From Azospira restricta (GTDB lineage Bacteria > Pseudomonadota > Gammaproteobacteria > Burkholderiales > Rhodocyclaceae): a stretch of DNA of 64,000 nucleotides. Each line of letters starts with the position of its first letter. The stretch's first letter is position 1. Of this stretch, positions 18,017 through 26,897 are shown piece by piece. Position numbers and translations under genes: made by a program. The DNA is taken from contig NZ_CP064781.1 of assembly GCF_016858125.1 (NCBI RefSeq), positions 62,001 to 126,000 on the forward strand. Direction: 5' to 3'. Below the pieces are notes generated by a model. The model worked only from the letters and a program-made list of their open reading frames with translations. It did no database searches and was not told where the DNA came from.

Positions 18017-19321
18017 TCAGCGCTCCTCCAGGCGGTACTCGACGTAGGCGCGGTCGCGCAGCTGGCGCAGCCAGTCCTGGTAGGCCTCGTCGAGCTTGCG
18101 CTCGCGCAGCACCTGGCGGGCCGACTGACGCTGGCGCTCCTCGGAGACGTCCTGGACGCGGCGCTCGAGCACCTGAATCAGGTGGAAGCCGAACGGCGAC
18201 TTGGTCGGCTGGCTGATTTCCTTCGGCTGCAGCGCATCCATCGCCCGCTCGAACTCGGGCACGGTGTCGCCCGGGTACAGCCAGCCGAGGTCGCCGCCCT
18301 TGGCGGCGGAGCCGTCCTGCGAATAGAGGCGCGCCAGTTCGGCGAAGTCGCCGCCGTGCGCCAGGCGGTCGCGCAGGCCGGTCAGCTTGTGCAGCGCCTC
18401 CGACTCGGACACCAGCTCGTTCACACGGATCAGGATGTGCCGCGCATGCGTCTGCTGCACCGGCGGCAGCGCAATGCCGCCCTTCTTGGCGACCAGCTTG
18501 ACGATGTGGAAACCGTTCGGGCTGCGCAGGATCGGCGACACCTCGCCCGGCTTCAGCTTGCCCACCGCCTCGGCGAACAGGCCGGGCAGGCGGTCGAGCG
18601 GGCGCGGGCTCATGTTGCCGCCCTGCAGCGCGTCGGGCGCATCGGAGAAGGAGGCGGCGAGCTGCGAGAAGTCGTCGCCGCGGGCAATCCGCTGCAGGAT
18701 GTCGTCGGCCTTCGCCTTCAGCTTCTGCAGCTGCTCCGGCGACGCCGACTCCGGCGCGCGCAGCAGGATATGGGCGATCTGCACCTCCTCGCCGCCGCCG
18801 CCCTTCGCCGTCTCGGCGGCGATGAAGTTGTCGACCTCGGCGTCGCCGATCACCAGGCGGTTGTCGACCTCGCGCTCGCGCAGGCGGGCGACCGTCATCT
18901 CCTCGCGGATTTCCTCGCGGAATTTGGCGAAGCGGATACCGTCCTTTTCCAGCGCCTGGCGGAACTGAGGAACGGTCATCTTGTTGCCGGCGGCGATGCG
19001 GTTGATCGCCTGGTCGAGCTGCGTGTCGTCGACGCGCAGCCCGGTGTCGCGCGCGGTCTGCAGCTGGATGCGGTCGACGATCAGACGCTCGAGCATCTGC
19101 CGCTCGAGGACTTCGCGCGGCGGCAGCGGCGTTCCCTGCCGCTTCAGCTGCGCCAGCGCCGAGTCGAGCCGGCCGCGCAGTTCGCCGAGGGTGATCACCT
19201 CGTCGTTCACGACGGCGACGATGCGGTCGACCTCGACCGCCGAATTGGCCTGCGCCTGCGCCGCACCGGAAAAGGCGACGGAGAACGCGAGCGGAAGCAG
19301 GATGCGGAACAGCGATTTCAT
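18017..19321 (-). CDS. surA: periplasmic chaperone / peptidyl-prolyl isomerase SurA
   Basis: 434 residues. A signal peptide (about 1-23, ending GAAQAQA) precedes the SurA N-terminal chaperone domain (VEVDRIVAVVNDEVITLGEL). Two parvulin domains follow, at roughly 170-275 and 280-385, with markers QIAHILLR...FHIVKL and ARHILIR...FGFHLIQV. SurA escorts beta-barrel proteins, LptD among them, to the BAM complex. It lies 12 bases downstream of lptD in the same operon. Confidence 0.96.
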   Translation of the reverse strand: MKSLFRILLPLAFSVAFSGAAQAQANSAVEVDRIVAVVNDEVITLGELRGRLDSALAQLKRQGTPLPPREVLERQMLERLIVDRIQLQTARDTGLRVDDTQLDQAINRIAAGNKMTVPQFRQALEKDGIRFAKFREEIREEMTVARLREREVDNRLVIGDAEVDNFIAAETAKGGGGEEVQIAHILLRAPESASPEQLQKLKAKADDILQRIARGDDFSQLAASFSDAPDALQGGNMSPRPLDRLPGLFAEAVGKLKPGEVSPILRSPNGFHIVKLVAKKGGIALPPVQQTHARHILIRVNELVSESEALHKLTGLRDRLAHGGDFAELARLYSQDGSAAKGGDLGWLYPGDTVPEFERAMDALQPKEISQPTKSPFGFHLIQVLERRVQDVSEERQRQSARQVLRERKLDEAYQDWLRQLRDRAYVEYRLEER

Positions 19322-19333
19322 GAGCGAAAACCC

Positions 19334-22300
19334 TTACTCGCCGAACACCGGGTCGGCAACCGGCTGGTTGGCAAGGCCGTAGCCCTGGATGTTGCGTCTC
19401 AGCATGTCGATCGGATTGGAACCGATGCGGGCGAAGTCGTTCAGCTCGAGCTGGACGAAGAACGAGGTGTTGACCCGCCCGGACAGCGTCGCCACCTGGT
19501 GGCTGACCAGGCGCACAGCCCAGCAGCCAGCGTTGTACTCGAGGCCCGCGACCGTCTCGACCGGCTTGTGGTCGAGGATCGAGTAGTTGTAGCGGCCGAC
19601 CGCCGACCAGCCGCCCCAGATCGGCCACTGCCCGGAGATGTCGACGTTCTTCAGCGCGCCGCTGGAAATCTGGTTGCTTGCGTAGCGATAGTTGAAATTG
19701 AGCGTCTTGCCCAGTTCCGGCTGGTAGCGTACGCCGACCGACGAGCGCTCCATCTGCGTGTCGGACGGGTTGTACTGCAGCGCCGCGTCGAGCCAGGTCT
19801 TCGGCAGCACGCGGCCGCTGAAGGCGGCGAGGAAGTCCGAGCGGTTCCACTTGTCGCGCGTCGATCCCGGGATCGTCTGCCCTTGCAGGTCGACGCGCTG
19901 CTGCTGGAAGTAGTAGCGCTGGCCGAACATCGCGCGCATCGCCTCGGCGCCGCTGGTCGGGTCGATCAGGCGGGAGACGACGGCGGCGGTCAGCTGGTTG
20001 GCGTCGCTGACACGGTCGTAGCCGAGGAACTGGTTCTCGCTGAAGATCTGCGCGAAATTGAAGTCGGCGATCGAGGTATCGAAGTTCGGGATCAGGCTCT
20101 GGTTCTTGTACGGCACGTTCAGGTAGTACAGCCGCGGCTCCAGCGTCTGCGTCGCCGGCGCGCCGAACCAGCTGGTCTCGCGCTCGAGGGTCATGCCGGC
20201 ATCGACGCTGACGATCGGCAGCGAGCGCGAGACCGACTCGGAGCCTACCGAATTCGGCGCCCGGCGATCGAGCGAATACTTGGTCAGGTGCATGCCGACC
20301 TTCGGCGTCACGTACCAGCCCGGCTGCACGATCGGCAGCGCCAGCTGCGGATAGGCGACCAGCCGCCGGCCCTCGTCCTTGCGTTGCGCCGGATCCCGGT
20401 GGTTCGCGTCGGGGTGCGTGAACACCGTGTATTGGCCGGTGAAGGCGAGGTCCGAATAGAAAAAGTCCGGGCGGCGGGCGGTCAGGTTGAACTGCGGCGC
20501 CAGCGAATAGACGTTGGCGATACGCTGCGCCGGGTCCGGATCGGGATTCAGCGTCTGGTACGACTGGCCGATCACGTTGGCGCTCCACGACTCGCCGCCG
20601 TAGCCGAGCACGCCCTGGCGCAGCAGCTGGCGCTGCGAGGACAGCACCGAGCGCGACGAGAGGTCGGTGAAGTACTTGTCGTCGGAAACGCCCGAAACGT
20701 TCAGCGTCCCGGCAAAGCCGCGGCCGAGGTTCTGCTGGTGGCGCAGCGAATAGCCCCAGCGGTCGTCGCCGTCGGCCTGCCGGTCGTTGGGCAGGTATTC
20801 GCCACGGACGTTGCTGGCGAAGTTGTAGTCGAGATAGCGGAACTCCCCGCCGAGCTGCAGGCCGCGCTTCGAGTAGAGCCGCGGCGCGATCGTCGCATCC
20901 ATGTGCGGCGCGATGTTCCAGTAGTACGGCGTCGACAGCGACAGGCCGCTGGCCGTGCTCGAGCCGACGGTCGGCGCGAGAAAGCCCGACTTGCGCTGGT
21001 TGTTCAGCGAGAACGACATCCACGGCGTCCAGAAGATCGGCACGTTCTGGAAATAGACCGTGCTGTTGCGGCCTTCGCCGACCTCGCGGTCGTAGTCGAG
21101 CGCCAGTTCGTCGGAACGCACGTACCAGCCCGGATCGTCCGGCTGGCAGGTGGTGTAGTTGCCGTTGAAGATGCGCATCTTGTTCTCGCCCTCGAAGTCG
21201 ATGCGCTCGGCGCTGCCGGTCGCCGTCGTCTTCGGGATCTCGTCCGGCGCCTCCGACGGCACGCCGAGGACGTTCATCAGCGAGCCCGGCTCCGGGCGGC
21301 TCATGCGGAAATTCGTGGCCTGCTGGAACGCAGCGACGTCGCCGCCCGTCCCGCCGACGACGGCGCTGCCCTTGGCTCCCTTCTCCTGCCGCTCCCGCTC
21401 CTTCGCCGCCCATTTCGCCTCGCGCTTGAACGAGTACGTCGGCGCGTCGAAGACGCCGGTCTGCGACGCGAGCTTCATCCGCATGCGCGGGCCGGTCACC
21501 ACATCCTCGGCCTGCGTCATGCGCACGTTGCCGGCGGCTTCCAGCTCATCCTCGACCGGCCAGTAGGTCAGGCGGTCGGCGTTGACCACTGCGCCCGCCT
21601 GACGCGCCTCGGCGTTGCCGGACGCCACCGTCTCGTGGTCGGCGACGCCGGCGAGCTCGTCGGCGGTGAGGAACATCGGCCGCGGCAGGCCGCCCGACGA
21701 CAGCGGCGCCAGCGTCTTCGCCGTCCGCAGCGCCGGCACGCCGACCGCGCCATCGGGCAAGTCGATCGTTTCGCGCGGGAAGTTGAGCACCGGCGGCCGG
21801 CCGGCGCGCCAGGCAGCCTGCTCGTCCTGCGCGATGCCGGCCAGCGTCGCCGGCACCGACGCCGTCGCGACGCCGGCAACGGCCGTGCCGGGCGCGCCGG
21901 CAACGGCCGGCGCACCGAGCAGGCCGGGATGCACGCGCAGCGGCGACAGCGTCGTCACCTTGCTCGCTCCTGGCGGCAGCCCCGGGGCGGCGGTGACGCG
22001 GCCTTCCGTCTTGCCGGCGGGCGCACTGCCGGCGATCTGCGGCGCCGGCGCGCGGGACGCCGCCGACGGATCGAGCAAGCCGGGATGCACCTGCAGCGGC
22101 GCCAGCGTCGTCACCTTGCCGCCGGCGGATTCGGGCCGCGCCGGCGCGGCCGGCTGGGTCGCCGCCGGCGCACCGCCTGCCGTCCGGGTGCCTTCCTGCG
22201 TGCGCGGCCGCGGCGGCGGCGTCACCGGCTGCGGCGAGCCGGTGGACTGCACCGGCGCCGACGGCGCCGGTGCCACTGCGGCGGGCGCCGGTTCGGGCGC

Positions 22301-22630
22301 CACCGCGCGGGCGGGGATTCGCTCCGGCGAGGCGGCCTTGGCCGGCGGCGCCTTGGCCTTTTCCGGTGCCGGCTCGGCCTCGCCCGCCAGCGGCTTGCTT
22401 TCGACGGCCTGCGGATCGACCGGCTTGACGTCGGCGCGCGCCTTTTCCGCGGGCGCCTCGACCGGCTTCTCCGGCACCGGCGCCGGCTTCTTTTCGGCCG
22501 GCGGCAGGCCCAGCAGCGTCGGATCCACGCGCAGCGGCGTCATGCTCTGGGCAGCCGCATTGCCGGCGGCCAGGCTGGCCAGGCCGCAGCAAACGAACAG
22601 CGCCAGCGGTTTCTTGCGCGCGCGGAACAT
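19334..22630 (-). CDS. lptD: LPS-assembly outer-membrane protein LptD with long Ala/Pro-rich N-terminal extension
   Basis: 1098 residues, against about 780 in E. coli. A signal peptide (1-28) is followed by about 280 residues rich in Ala, Pro and Lys. These contain a repeated motif: MTPLRVDPTLL (30-40), KVTTLAPLQVHPGLL (172-186) and KVTTLSPLRVHPGLL (224-238). The OstA-like periplasmic domain (about 340-520, with DRLTYWPVEDELEAAGNVR) and the LptD beta-barrel follow. LptD inserts LPS into the outer leaflet together with LptE. The mature part appears to hold only two Cys (in YTTCQPDD and AGCWAVRL), not the four that form two disulfides in E. coli. It is first in the lptD-surA-pdxA-rsmA operon. 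Confidence 0.93.
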   Translation of the reverse strand: MFRARKKPLALFVCCGLASLAAGNAAAQSMTPLRVDPTLLGLPPAEKKPAPVPEKPVEAPAEKARADVKPVDPQAVESKPLAGEAEPAPEKAKAPPAKAASPERIPARAVAPEPAPAAVAPAPSAPVQSTGSPQPVTPPPRPRTQEGTRTAGGAPAATQPAAPARPESAGGKVTTLAPLQVHPGLLDPSAASRAPAPQIAGSAPAGKTEGRVTAAPGLPPGASKVTTLSPLRVHPGLLGAPAVAGAPGTAVAGVATASVPATLAGIAQDEQAAWRAGRPPVLNFPRETIDLPDGAVGVPALRTAKTLAPLSSGGLPRPMFLTADELAGVADHETVASGNAEARQAGAVVNADRLTYWPVEDELEAAGNVRMTQAEDVVTGPRMRMKLASQTGVFDAPTYSFKREAKWAAKERERQEKGAKGSAVVGGTGGDVAAFQQATNFRMSRPEPGSLMNVLGVPSEAPDEIPKTTATGSAERIDFEGENKMRIFNGNYTTCQPDDPGWYVRSDELALDYDREVGEGRNSTVYFQNVPIFWTPWMSFSLNNQRKSGFLAPTVGSSTASGLSLSTPYYWNIAPHMDATIAPRLYSKRGLQLGGEFRYLDYNFASNVRGEYLPNDRQADGDDRWGYSLRHQQNLGRGFAGTLNVSGVSDDKYFTDLSSRSVLSSQRQLLRQGVLGYGGESWSANVIGQSYQTLNPDPDPAQRIANVYSLAPQFNLTARRPDFFYSDLAFTGQYTVFTHPDANHRDPAQRKDEGRRLVAYPQLALPIVQPGWYVTPKVGMHLTKYSLDRRAPNSVGSESVSRSLPIVSVDAGMTLERETSWFGAPATQTLEPRLYYLNVPYKNQSLIPNFDTSIADFNFAQIFSENQFLGYDRVSDANQLTAAVVSRLIDPTSGAEAMRAMFGQRYYFQQQRVDLQGQTIPGSTRDKWNRSDFLAAFSGRVLPKTWLDAALQYNPSDTQMERSSVGVRYQPELGKTLNFNYRYASNQISSGALKNVDISGQWPIWGGWSAVGRYNYSILDHKPVETVAGLEYNAGCWAVRLVSHQVATLSGRVNTSFFVQLELNDFARIGSNPIDMLRRNIQGYGLANQPVADPVFGE

Positions 22631-22687
22631 AGGGGGAGCGAGGGCTTTCGTTATCGGCCGCCGACGGAAGGCCGGCGGGCCGGGTGT

Positions 22688-22705
22688 TAAAATCGCGCCA
22701 TTTTA
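22688..22705. promoter_or_regulatory. overlapping divergent -10 elements of lptD and amgK
   Basis: TAAAAT (22688-22693, plus) and ATTTTA (22700-22705, TAAAAT on minus) form an inverted repeat with a 6-base spacer. Each could serve as the -10 of one of the two divergent operons. Their start sites would then cross, and polymerase could not occupy both promoters at once. No strong -35 is visible. Confidence 0.5.
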
Positions 22706-22722
22706 GCATCAAGGAGCCCGGG

Positions 22723-23724
22723 ATGCCCCGAACTCAGGCGCTGCAGGACTGGCTCGCAAAGCAGCTCCCCGAGCAGCCGTTCACCCTCGCGCCGGCCTCG
22801 GCCGACGCCAGTTTCCGCCGCTATTTCCGCGTCACGCTGGCCGACGGCGTGACGCGCATCGTCATGGACGCGCCGCCCGAGCACGAGGACTGCCGCCCTT
22901 ACCTGAAGGTCGCGCAGCTGTTCGCCGATGCCGGCGTGCACGTGCCGACGGTCTACGCCGAGGACCTGGCGCAGGGTTTCCTGCTCCTCTCCGACCTCGG
23001 CAACACCACCTACCTGACGGCGCTCGAAGCGCACCCGGAAGGCGCTTCGGCGCTCTATCGCGAGGCCAACGCGGCGCTGGTGAAGATGCAGGCGGCGAGC
23101 CGCCCCGGCGTGCTGCCGGAGTACGACCGCGTACTGCTGACGCGCGAGCTGCAGCTGTTCCCCGACTGGTACGTGGCGAAGCACCTCGGCGTCACGCTCA
23201 GCGAGGCGCAGCGGCAGACGCTCGACGCTGCCTTCGAGAAAATCCTCGCCAGCAACCTCGCACAGCCGCAGGTCTTCGTGCACCGCGACTACCACTCGCG
23301 CAACCTGATGATCAGCGCGCCGAACCCGGGCGTGCTCGACTTCCAGGACGCCGTCTACGGCCCGATCAGCTACGACCTCGTGTCGCTCTACCGCGACGCC
23401 TACATCGGCTGGGAAGAGGAGCAGGAGCTCGACTGGACGATCCGCTACTGGGAGGCGGCGCGCAAGGAGAAGCTGCCGGTGGCGGCCGACTTCTACGACT
23501 TCTGGCGCGACTACGAATGGATGGGCGTGCAGCGCCAGCTGAAGGTGCTCGGCATCTTCGCGCGACTGAACTACCGCGACGGCAAGGCGCAGTACCTCGC
23601 CGACATGCCGCGCGTGATGGCCTACCTGCGCCGCGCCTGCGGGCGCTACATCGACCTCAAGCCCCTGCTGCTGCTGCTCGACGAACTGGAGAACCGGCAG
23701 GTGCAGACCGGCTACACCTTCTGA
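22723..23724 (+). CDS. amgK: anomeric N-acetylmuramate/N-acetylglucosamine kinase
   Basis: 333 residues of the aminoglycoside-phosphotransferase fold. Family knowledge: AmgK phosphorylates MurNAc at C1 in the MurU-dependent peptidoglycan recycling route. Visible features are the N-terminal SADASFRRYFRV, the catalytic loop VHRDYHSRNLM and the metal-binding LDFQDAVYGPISYDL. The start at 22723 follows AAGGAG at 6 bases; an upstream ATG lies too close to the -10. murU follows 16 bases later, which supports the assignment. Confidence 0.9.
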   Translation: MPRTQALQDWLAKQLPEQPFTLAPASADASFRRYFRVTLADGVTRIVMDAPPEHEDCRPYLKVAQLFADAGVHVPTVYAEDLAQGFLLLSDLGNTTYLTALEAHPEGASALYREANAALVKMQAASRPGVLPEYDRVLLTRELQLFPDWYVAKHLGVTLSEAQRQTLDAAFEKILASNLAQPQVFVHRDYHSRNLMISAPNPGVLDFQDAVYGPISYDLVSLYRDAYIGWEEEQELDWTIRYWEAARKEKLPVAADFYDFWRDYEWMGVQRQLKVLGIFARLNYRDGKAQYLADMPRVMAYLRRACGRYIDLKPLLLLLDELENRQVQTGYTF

Positions 23725-23740
23725 CGATGCGGGCGCCGCA

Positions 23741-24427
23741 ATGAAAGCGATGATCCTCGCCGCCGGCCGCGGCGAACGCATGCGGCCGCTGACCGACCGC
23801 ACGCCGAAGCCGCTGCTGGTCGCCGGCGGCAAGCCGCTGATCGTCTGGCACATCGAGCGGCTGGCCGCCGCCGGTTTCACGGAACTGGTGATCAACCACG
23901 CCCATCTCGGCGAACAGCTCGCAGCCGCGCTCGGCGACGGCCGCCGCTGGGGCGTGCGCATCGCCTGGTCGGCCGAGCCGCCGGGGGCGCTGGAGACCGC
24001 CGGCGGCATCGCACAGGCGCTGCCGCTCTTGGGCGACGCACCCTTCCTGGTGGTCAACGGCGACATCTGGTGCGACTGGGATTTCCGCCGCGCCCGCGAC
24101 ATCGCGCTGTCGCCGCAGCATCTCGCCCACCTGGTGATGATGGCCAACCCGGCGCACCACGCCGGCGGCGACTTCGCCCTCGACGAGACGCGTGCGCCGG
24201 CGCAACTGATGCTCGCCGACGGCGGTCCAACGCTCACGTATTGCGGCATCGGCGTCTTCCACCCCGACTTCTTCGCCGGCGTCCCGCGCGGCAGCGTGAT
24301 GAAGCTGCGCCCGCTGCTCGACGCGGCGATCCCGCGCGGCCTCGTCAGCGGCGAGCGCCACGCCGGACGCTGGGTCGACGTCGGCACCCCCGAACGCCTC
24401 GCCGCCCTCGACCGGGAGCTGTCATGA
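23741..24427 (+). CDS. murU: N-acetylmuramate alpha-1-phosphate uridylyltransferase
   Basis: 228 residues of the sugar-nucleotidyltransferase family. It makes UDP-MurNAc from MurNAc-1-phosphate, bypassing fosfomycin-sensitive de novo synthesis. Signatures are MKAMILAAGRGERMRPLT, TPKPLLVAGGKPLI, ETAGGIAQALPLLG, VVNGDIWCDWDF, and the late GRWVDVGTPERL. It follows amgK directly and overlaps pepP by 4 bases (ATGA). Confidence 0.92.
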   Translation: MKAMILAAGRGERMRPLTDRTPKPLLVAGGKPLIVWHIERLAAAGFTELVINHAHLGEQLAAALGDGRRWGVRIAWSAEPPGALETAGGIAQALPLLGDAPFLVVNGDIWCDWDFRRARDIALSPQHLAHLVMMANPAHHAGGDFALDETRAPAQLMLADGGPTLTYCGIGVFHPDFFAGVPRGSVMKLRPLLDAAIPRGLVSGERHAGRWVDVGTPERLAALDRELS

Positions 24428-25749
24428 ACAAACCGCACCACGCCCCTTTTTCCGCCCGCCGCGCGCGCCTCGCCGCGCAGCTCGGCGATGGCGTCGCCGT
24501 CGTGCCGACCGCCCCCGAGCGCGTGCGCAACCGCGACACGCATCATCCCTACCGCTTCGACAGCTACTTCTGGTACCTGACCGGCTTTCCCGAACCGGAG
24601 GCGGTGGTCGTGATCTGCGGCGGCGAGCGTCCGCAGACCATCCTCTTCTGCCGCGAGAAGAACGAGGAGCGCGAGATCTGGGACGGCTACCGCTACGGCC
24701 CGGCCGCCGCCTGCGAAACCTTCGGCTTCGACGCCGCGTATCCGATCGGCGAGCTGGACGCGCGCCTGCCCGAGCTGATCGCCGACCGCGCGACGCTGTG
24801 GCACTCGCTCGGCCACGACGCCGACTGGGACGCGCGCATCGCCGCCGCGCTCAACGCGGTGCGGGCGCAGGCGCGCGCCGGCAAGCGGGCGCCGCGCGAG
24901 ATCCGCGACCTGCGCGCGGCACTCGACGAGATGCGCCTGATCAAGGACGACAGCGAGCTCGACACCATGCGCCGCGCTGCCGCCATCAGCGCCGCCGGCC
25001 ACGCGCGGGCGATGCGCCACTGCCGGCCGGACATCGCCGAGTACGAGCTGGAGGCCGAGCTGACGCACGAATTCCGCCGCCGCGGCGCCGGCGGCCACGC
25101 CTACACGCCAATCGTCGCCGGCGGCGCCAACGCCTGCGTGCTGCACTACGTGGACAACGACCGCCTGCTGCCCGACGGCGGGCTGGTGCTGATCGACGCC
25201 GGCTGCGAGCTCGACGGCTACGCCGCCGACATCACGCGCAGCTTCCCGGTGAACGGCCGCTTCTCGCCGGCGCAGCGGGATGCCTACGAGATCGTCCTCG
25301 CCGCGCAGGCGGCGGCGATCGCCGCGATCCGTCCCGGCGCCTCGTTCATGGCCTACCACGACGCCGCGGTGCGCGTGCTGGCGCAGGGCATGATCGACCT
25401 CGGGCTGCTCGCCGGCAGCGTCGACGGCGTGATCGAGAGCGAGGCCTACAAGCGCTTCTACATGCACCGCACCGGCCACTGGCTCGGCCTCGACGTGCAT
25501 GACGCCGGCGAGTACAAGGCGCACCGGCCGGACGCGAGCGGCGACGACTGGATCAGGCTCGCCCCCGGCATGACGCTGACCGTCGAGCCCGGCCTCTACA
25601 TCCGCCCGGCCGCCGACATCCCCGAGGCCCTGCACGGCATCGGCATCCGCATCGAGGACGACGCGATCGTCACCGGCGGCGGTTGCGAGGTCTACACCGA
25701 CGCACCGAAGACGGTCGCCGAGATCGAGGAAGTGATGCGCCGTGACTGA
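24424..25749 (+). CDS. pepP: Xaa-Pro aminopeptidase (aminopeptidase P)
   Basis: 441 residues of the M24 pita-bread family. It removes N-terminal residues preceding proline, in the cytoplasm, using two Mn2+ ions. The N-terminal domain has FDSYFWYLTGFPEPEAVVV. The metal-ligand set is visible: LIDAGCELDGYAADITRSFP (two Asp), MHRTGHWLGLDVHD (His), TVEPGLYI (Glu), and GIRIEDDAIVT (Glu). The ATG overlaps the murU stop by 4 bases. Confidence 0.95.
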   Translation: MNKPHHAPFSARRARLAAQLGDGVAVVPTAPERVRNRDTHHPYRFDSYFWYLTGFPEPEAVVVICGGERPQTILFCREKNEEREIWDGYRYGPAAACETFGFDAAYPIGELDARLPELIADRATLWHSLGHDADWDARIAAALNAVRAQARAGKRAPREIRDLRAALDEMRLIKDDSELDTMRRAAAISAAGHARAMRHCRPDIAEYELEAELTHEFRRRGAGGHAYTPIVAGGANACVLHYVDNDRLLPDGGLVLIDAGCELDGYAADITRSFPVNGRFSPAQRDAYEIVLAAQAAAIAAIRPGASFMAYHDAAVRVLAQGMIDLGLLAGSVDGVIESEAYKRFYMHRTGHWLGLDVHDAGEYKAHRPDASGDDWIRLAPGMTLTVEPGLYIRPAADIPEALHGIGIRIEDDAIVTGGGCEVYTDAPKTVAEIEEVMRRD

Positions 25750-26890
25750 CGCGGCGCCCGACTGCGAGGTCCTGATCGTCGGCGCCGGTCCGGTCGGCAT
25801 GACGCTGGCGCTGTCGCTCGCCGCCGGCGGCCGGAAAGCGCTGCTGCTCGACCGCCGCGCGCGCGGCGCCTGGCGCGACGACCCGCGTGCGCTGGCGCTC
25901 GCGCACGGCACGCGGCAGCTGCTGGCAATCCTCGGCGCCTGGAACGCCGCCGCCGGAACCGCGATCCACGACATCCACGTCTCGCAGCGCGGCGGCTTCG
26001 GCCGCACACAGATCACGCGCGAGGAATTGGCGGTCGAGGCGCTCGGCTACGTCATGCGCTACCGCGACCTCGCCGCCGCGCTCGACGCGCGCCTGCCCGC
26101 CGCCGCGCTGCTTGACGGCGCCGAACTCACGGCGCTGCAGGTCGGCAACGATGCCGCCGTCGCCACGATCCGCCGCGATGGTGGGGAAACGACGATCCGC
26201 GCCCGCCTCGTCGTGCATGCCGAAGGCACGCCGGCCGAAGACGCCGGCGTCGCCGTCAGCGACTACCGCCAGCACGCGGTGCTCGCCGAAGTGCGGCCGC
26301 AGCCGGCGCACGGCCACCGTGCCTGGGAACGCTTCACGCCCGACGGCCCGCTGGCGCTGCTGCCGCTCGGCGACGACTACTCGGTGGTGTTCACGGTACC
26401 GCCGACGAAGGCCGACGCCTTGCTGGCGATGGACGACGACGCCTTCCTCGCCGCGCTGCAGCAGCAATTCGGCCCGCGCGTGCGCTTCGCCGCGACCTCG
26501 CCACGCGCCCGCTATCCGCTCGCGCTGCGCCTGCGCCGGCAGCTCGTCGCGGCGCGCCAGGTGTGGATCGGCAACGCCGCGCAGACGCTGCACCCGGTCT
26601 CCGGCCAGGGCTTCAACCTCGGCATCCGCGACGCCTGCGAGCTGGCGCAGGCCGTGCTCGCCGCCGGCGATGCCGGCGACGCGGCGATGCTCGCCGGCTA
26701 CGCGCGCGGCCGCAGGCTCGACCGCCGCGGCAGCGTCGCCTTCACCGACGGCATAGTGCGCGCCTTTTCCAACGATTTCGCGCCGCTGCGTCTCGCCCGC
26801 GGCCTCGGCCTGCTCGCGCTCGACCTCTGCCCGCCGGCACGCCGCTTCGTCGCCGACCGCATGATCTGGGGCGCCCGCGCCTGGCCGTAG
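25742..26890 (+). CDS. ubiH: 2-octaprenyl-6-methoxyphenol hydroxylase-type FAD monooxygenase
   Basis: 382 residues of the UbiH/COQ6 flavin hydroxylase family, acting on the ubiquinone ring. The N-terminal FAD motif is VLIVGAGPVGMTLALSLA. The second FAD-binding block, IGNAAQTLHPVSGQGFNLG, is typical of UbiH rather than UbiF or UbiI. The DG fingerprint region is less clear. The start is a GTG overlapping the pepP stop by 8 bases. The pepP-ubiH pairing also occurs in other proteobacteria, which favours UbiH. Confidence 0.85.
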   Translation: MTDAAPDCEVLIVGAGPVGMTLALSLAAGGRKALLLDRRARGAWRDDPRALALAHGTRQLLAILGAWNAAAGTAIHDIHVSQRGGFGRTQITREELAVEALGYVMRYRDLAAALDARLPAAALLDGAELTALQVGNDAAVATIRRDGGETTIRARLVVHAEGTPAEDAGVAVSDYRQHAVLAEVRPQPAHGHRAWERFTPDGPLALLPLGDDYSVVFTVPPTKADALLAMDDDAFLAALQQQFGPRVRFAATSPRARYPLALRLRRQLVAARQVWIGNAAQTLHPVSGQGFNLGIRDACELAQAVLAAGDAGDAAMLAGYARGRRLDRRGSVAFTDGIVRAFSNDFAPLRLARGLGLLALDLCPPARRFVADRMIWGARAWP

Positions 26891-26897
26891 GCGCCGC

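Noticed and set aside
17852-22690. A 1612-codon plus-strand open frame opposite pdxA, surA and lptD.
   Set aside because: It has the Arg/Val/Gln/Asp-rich composition of an antisense frame of GC-rich genes, matches no family, and lies opposite three clearly recognised genes.
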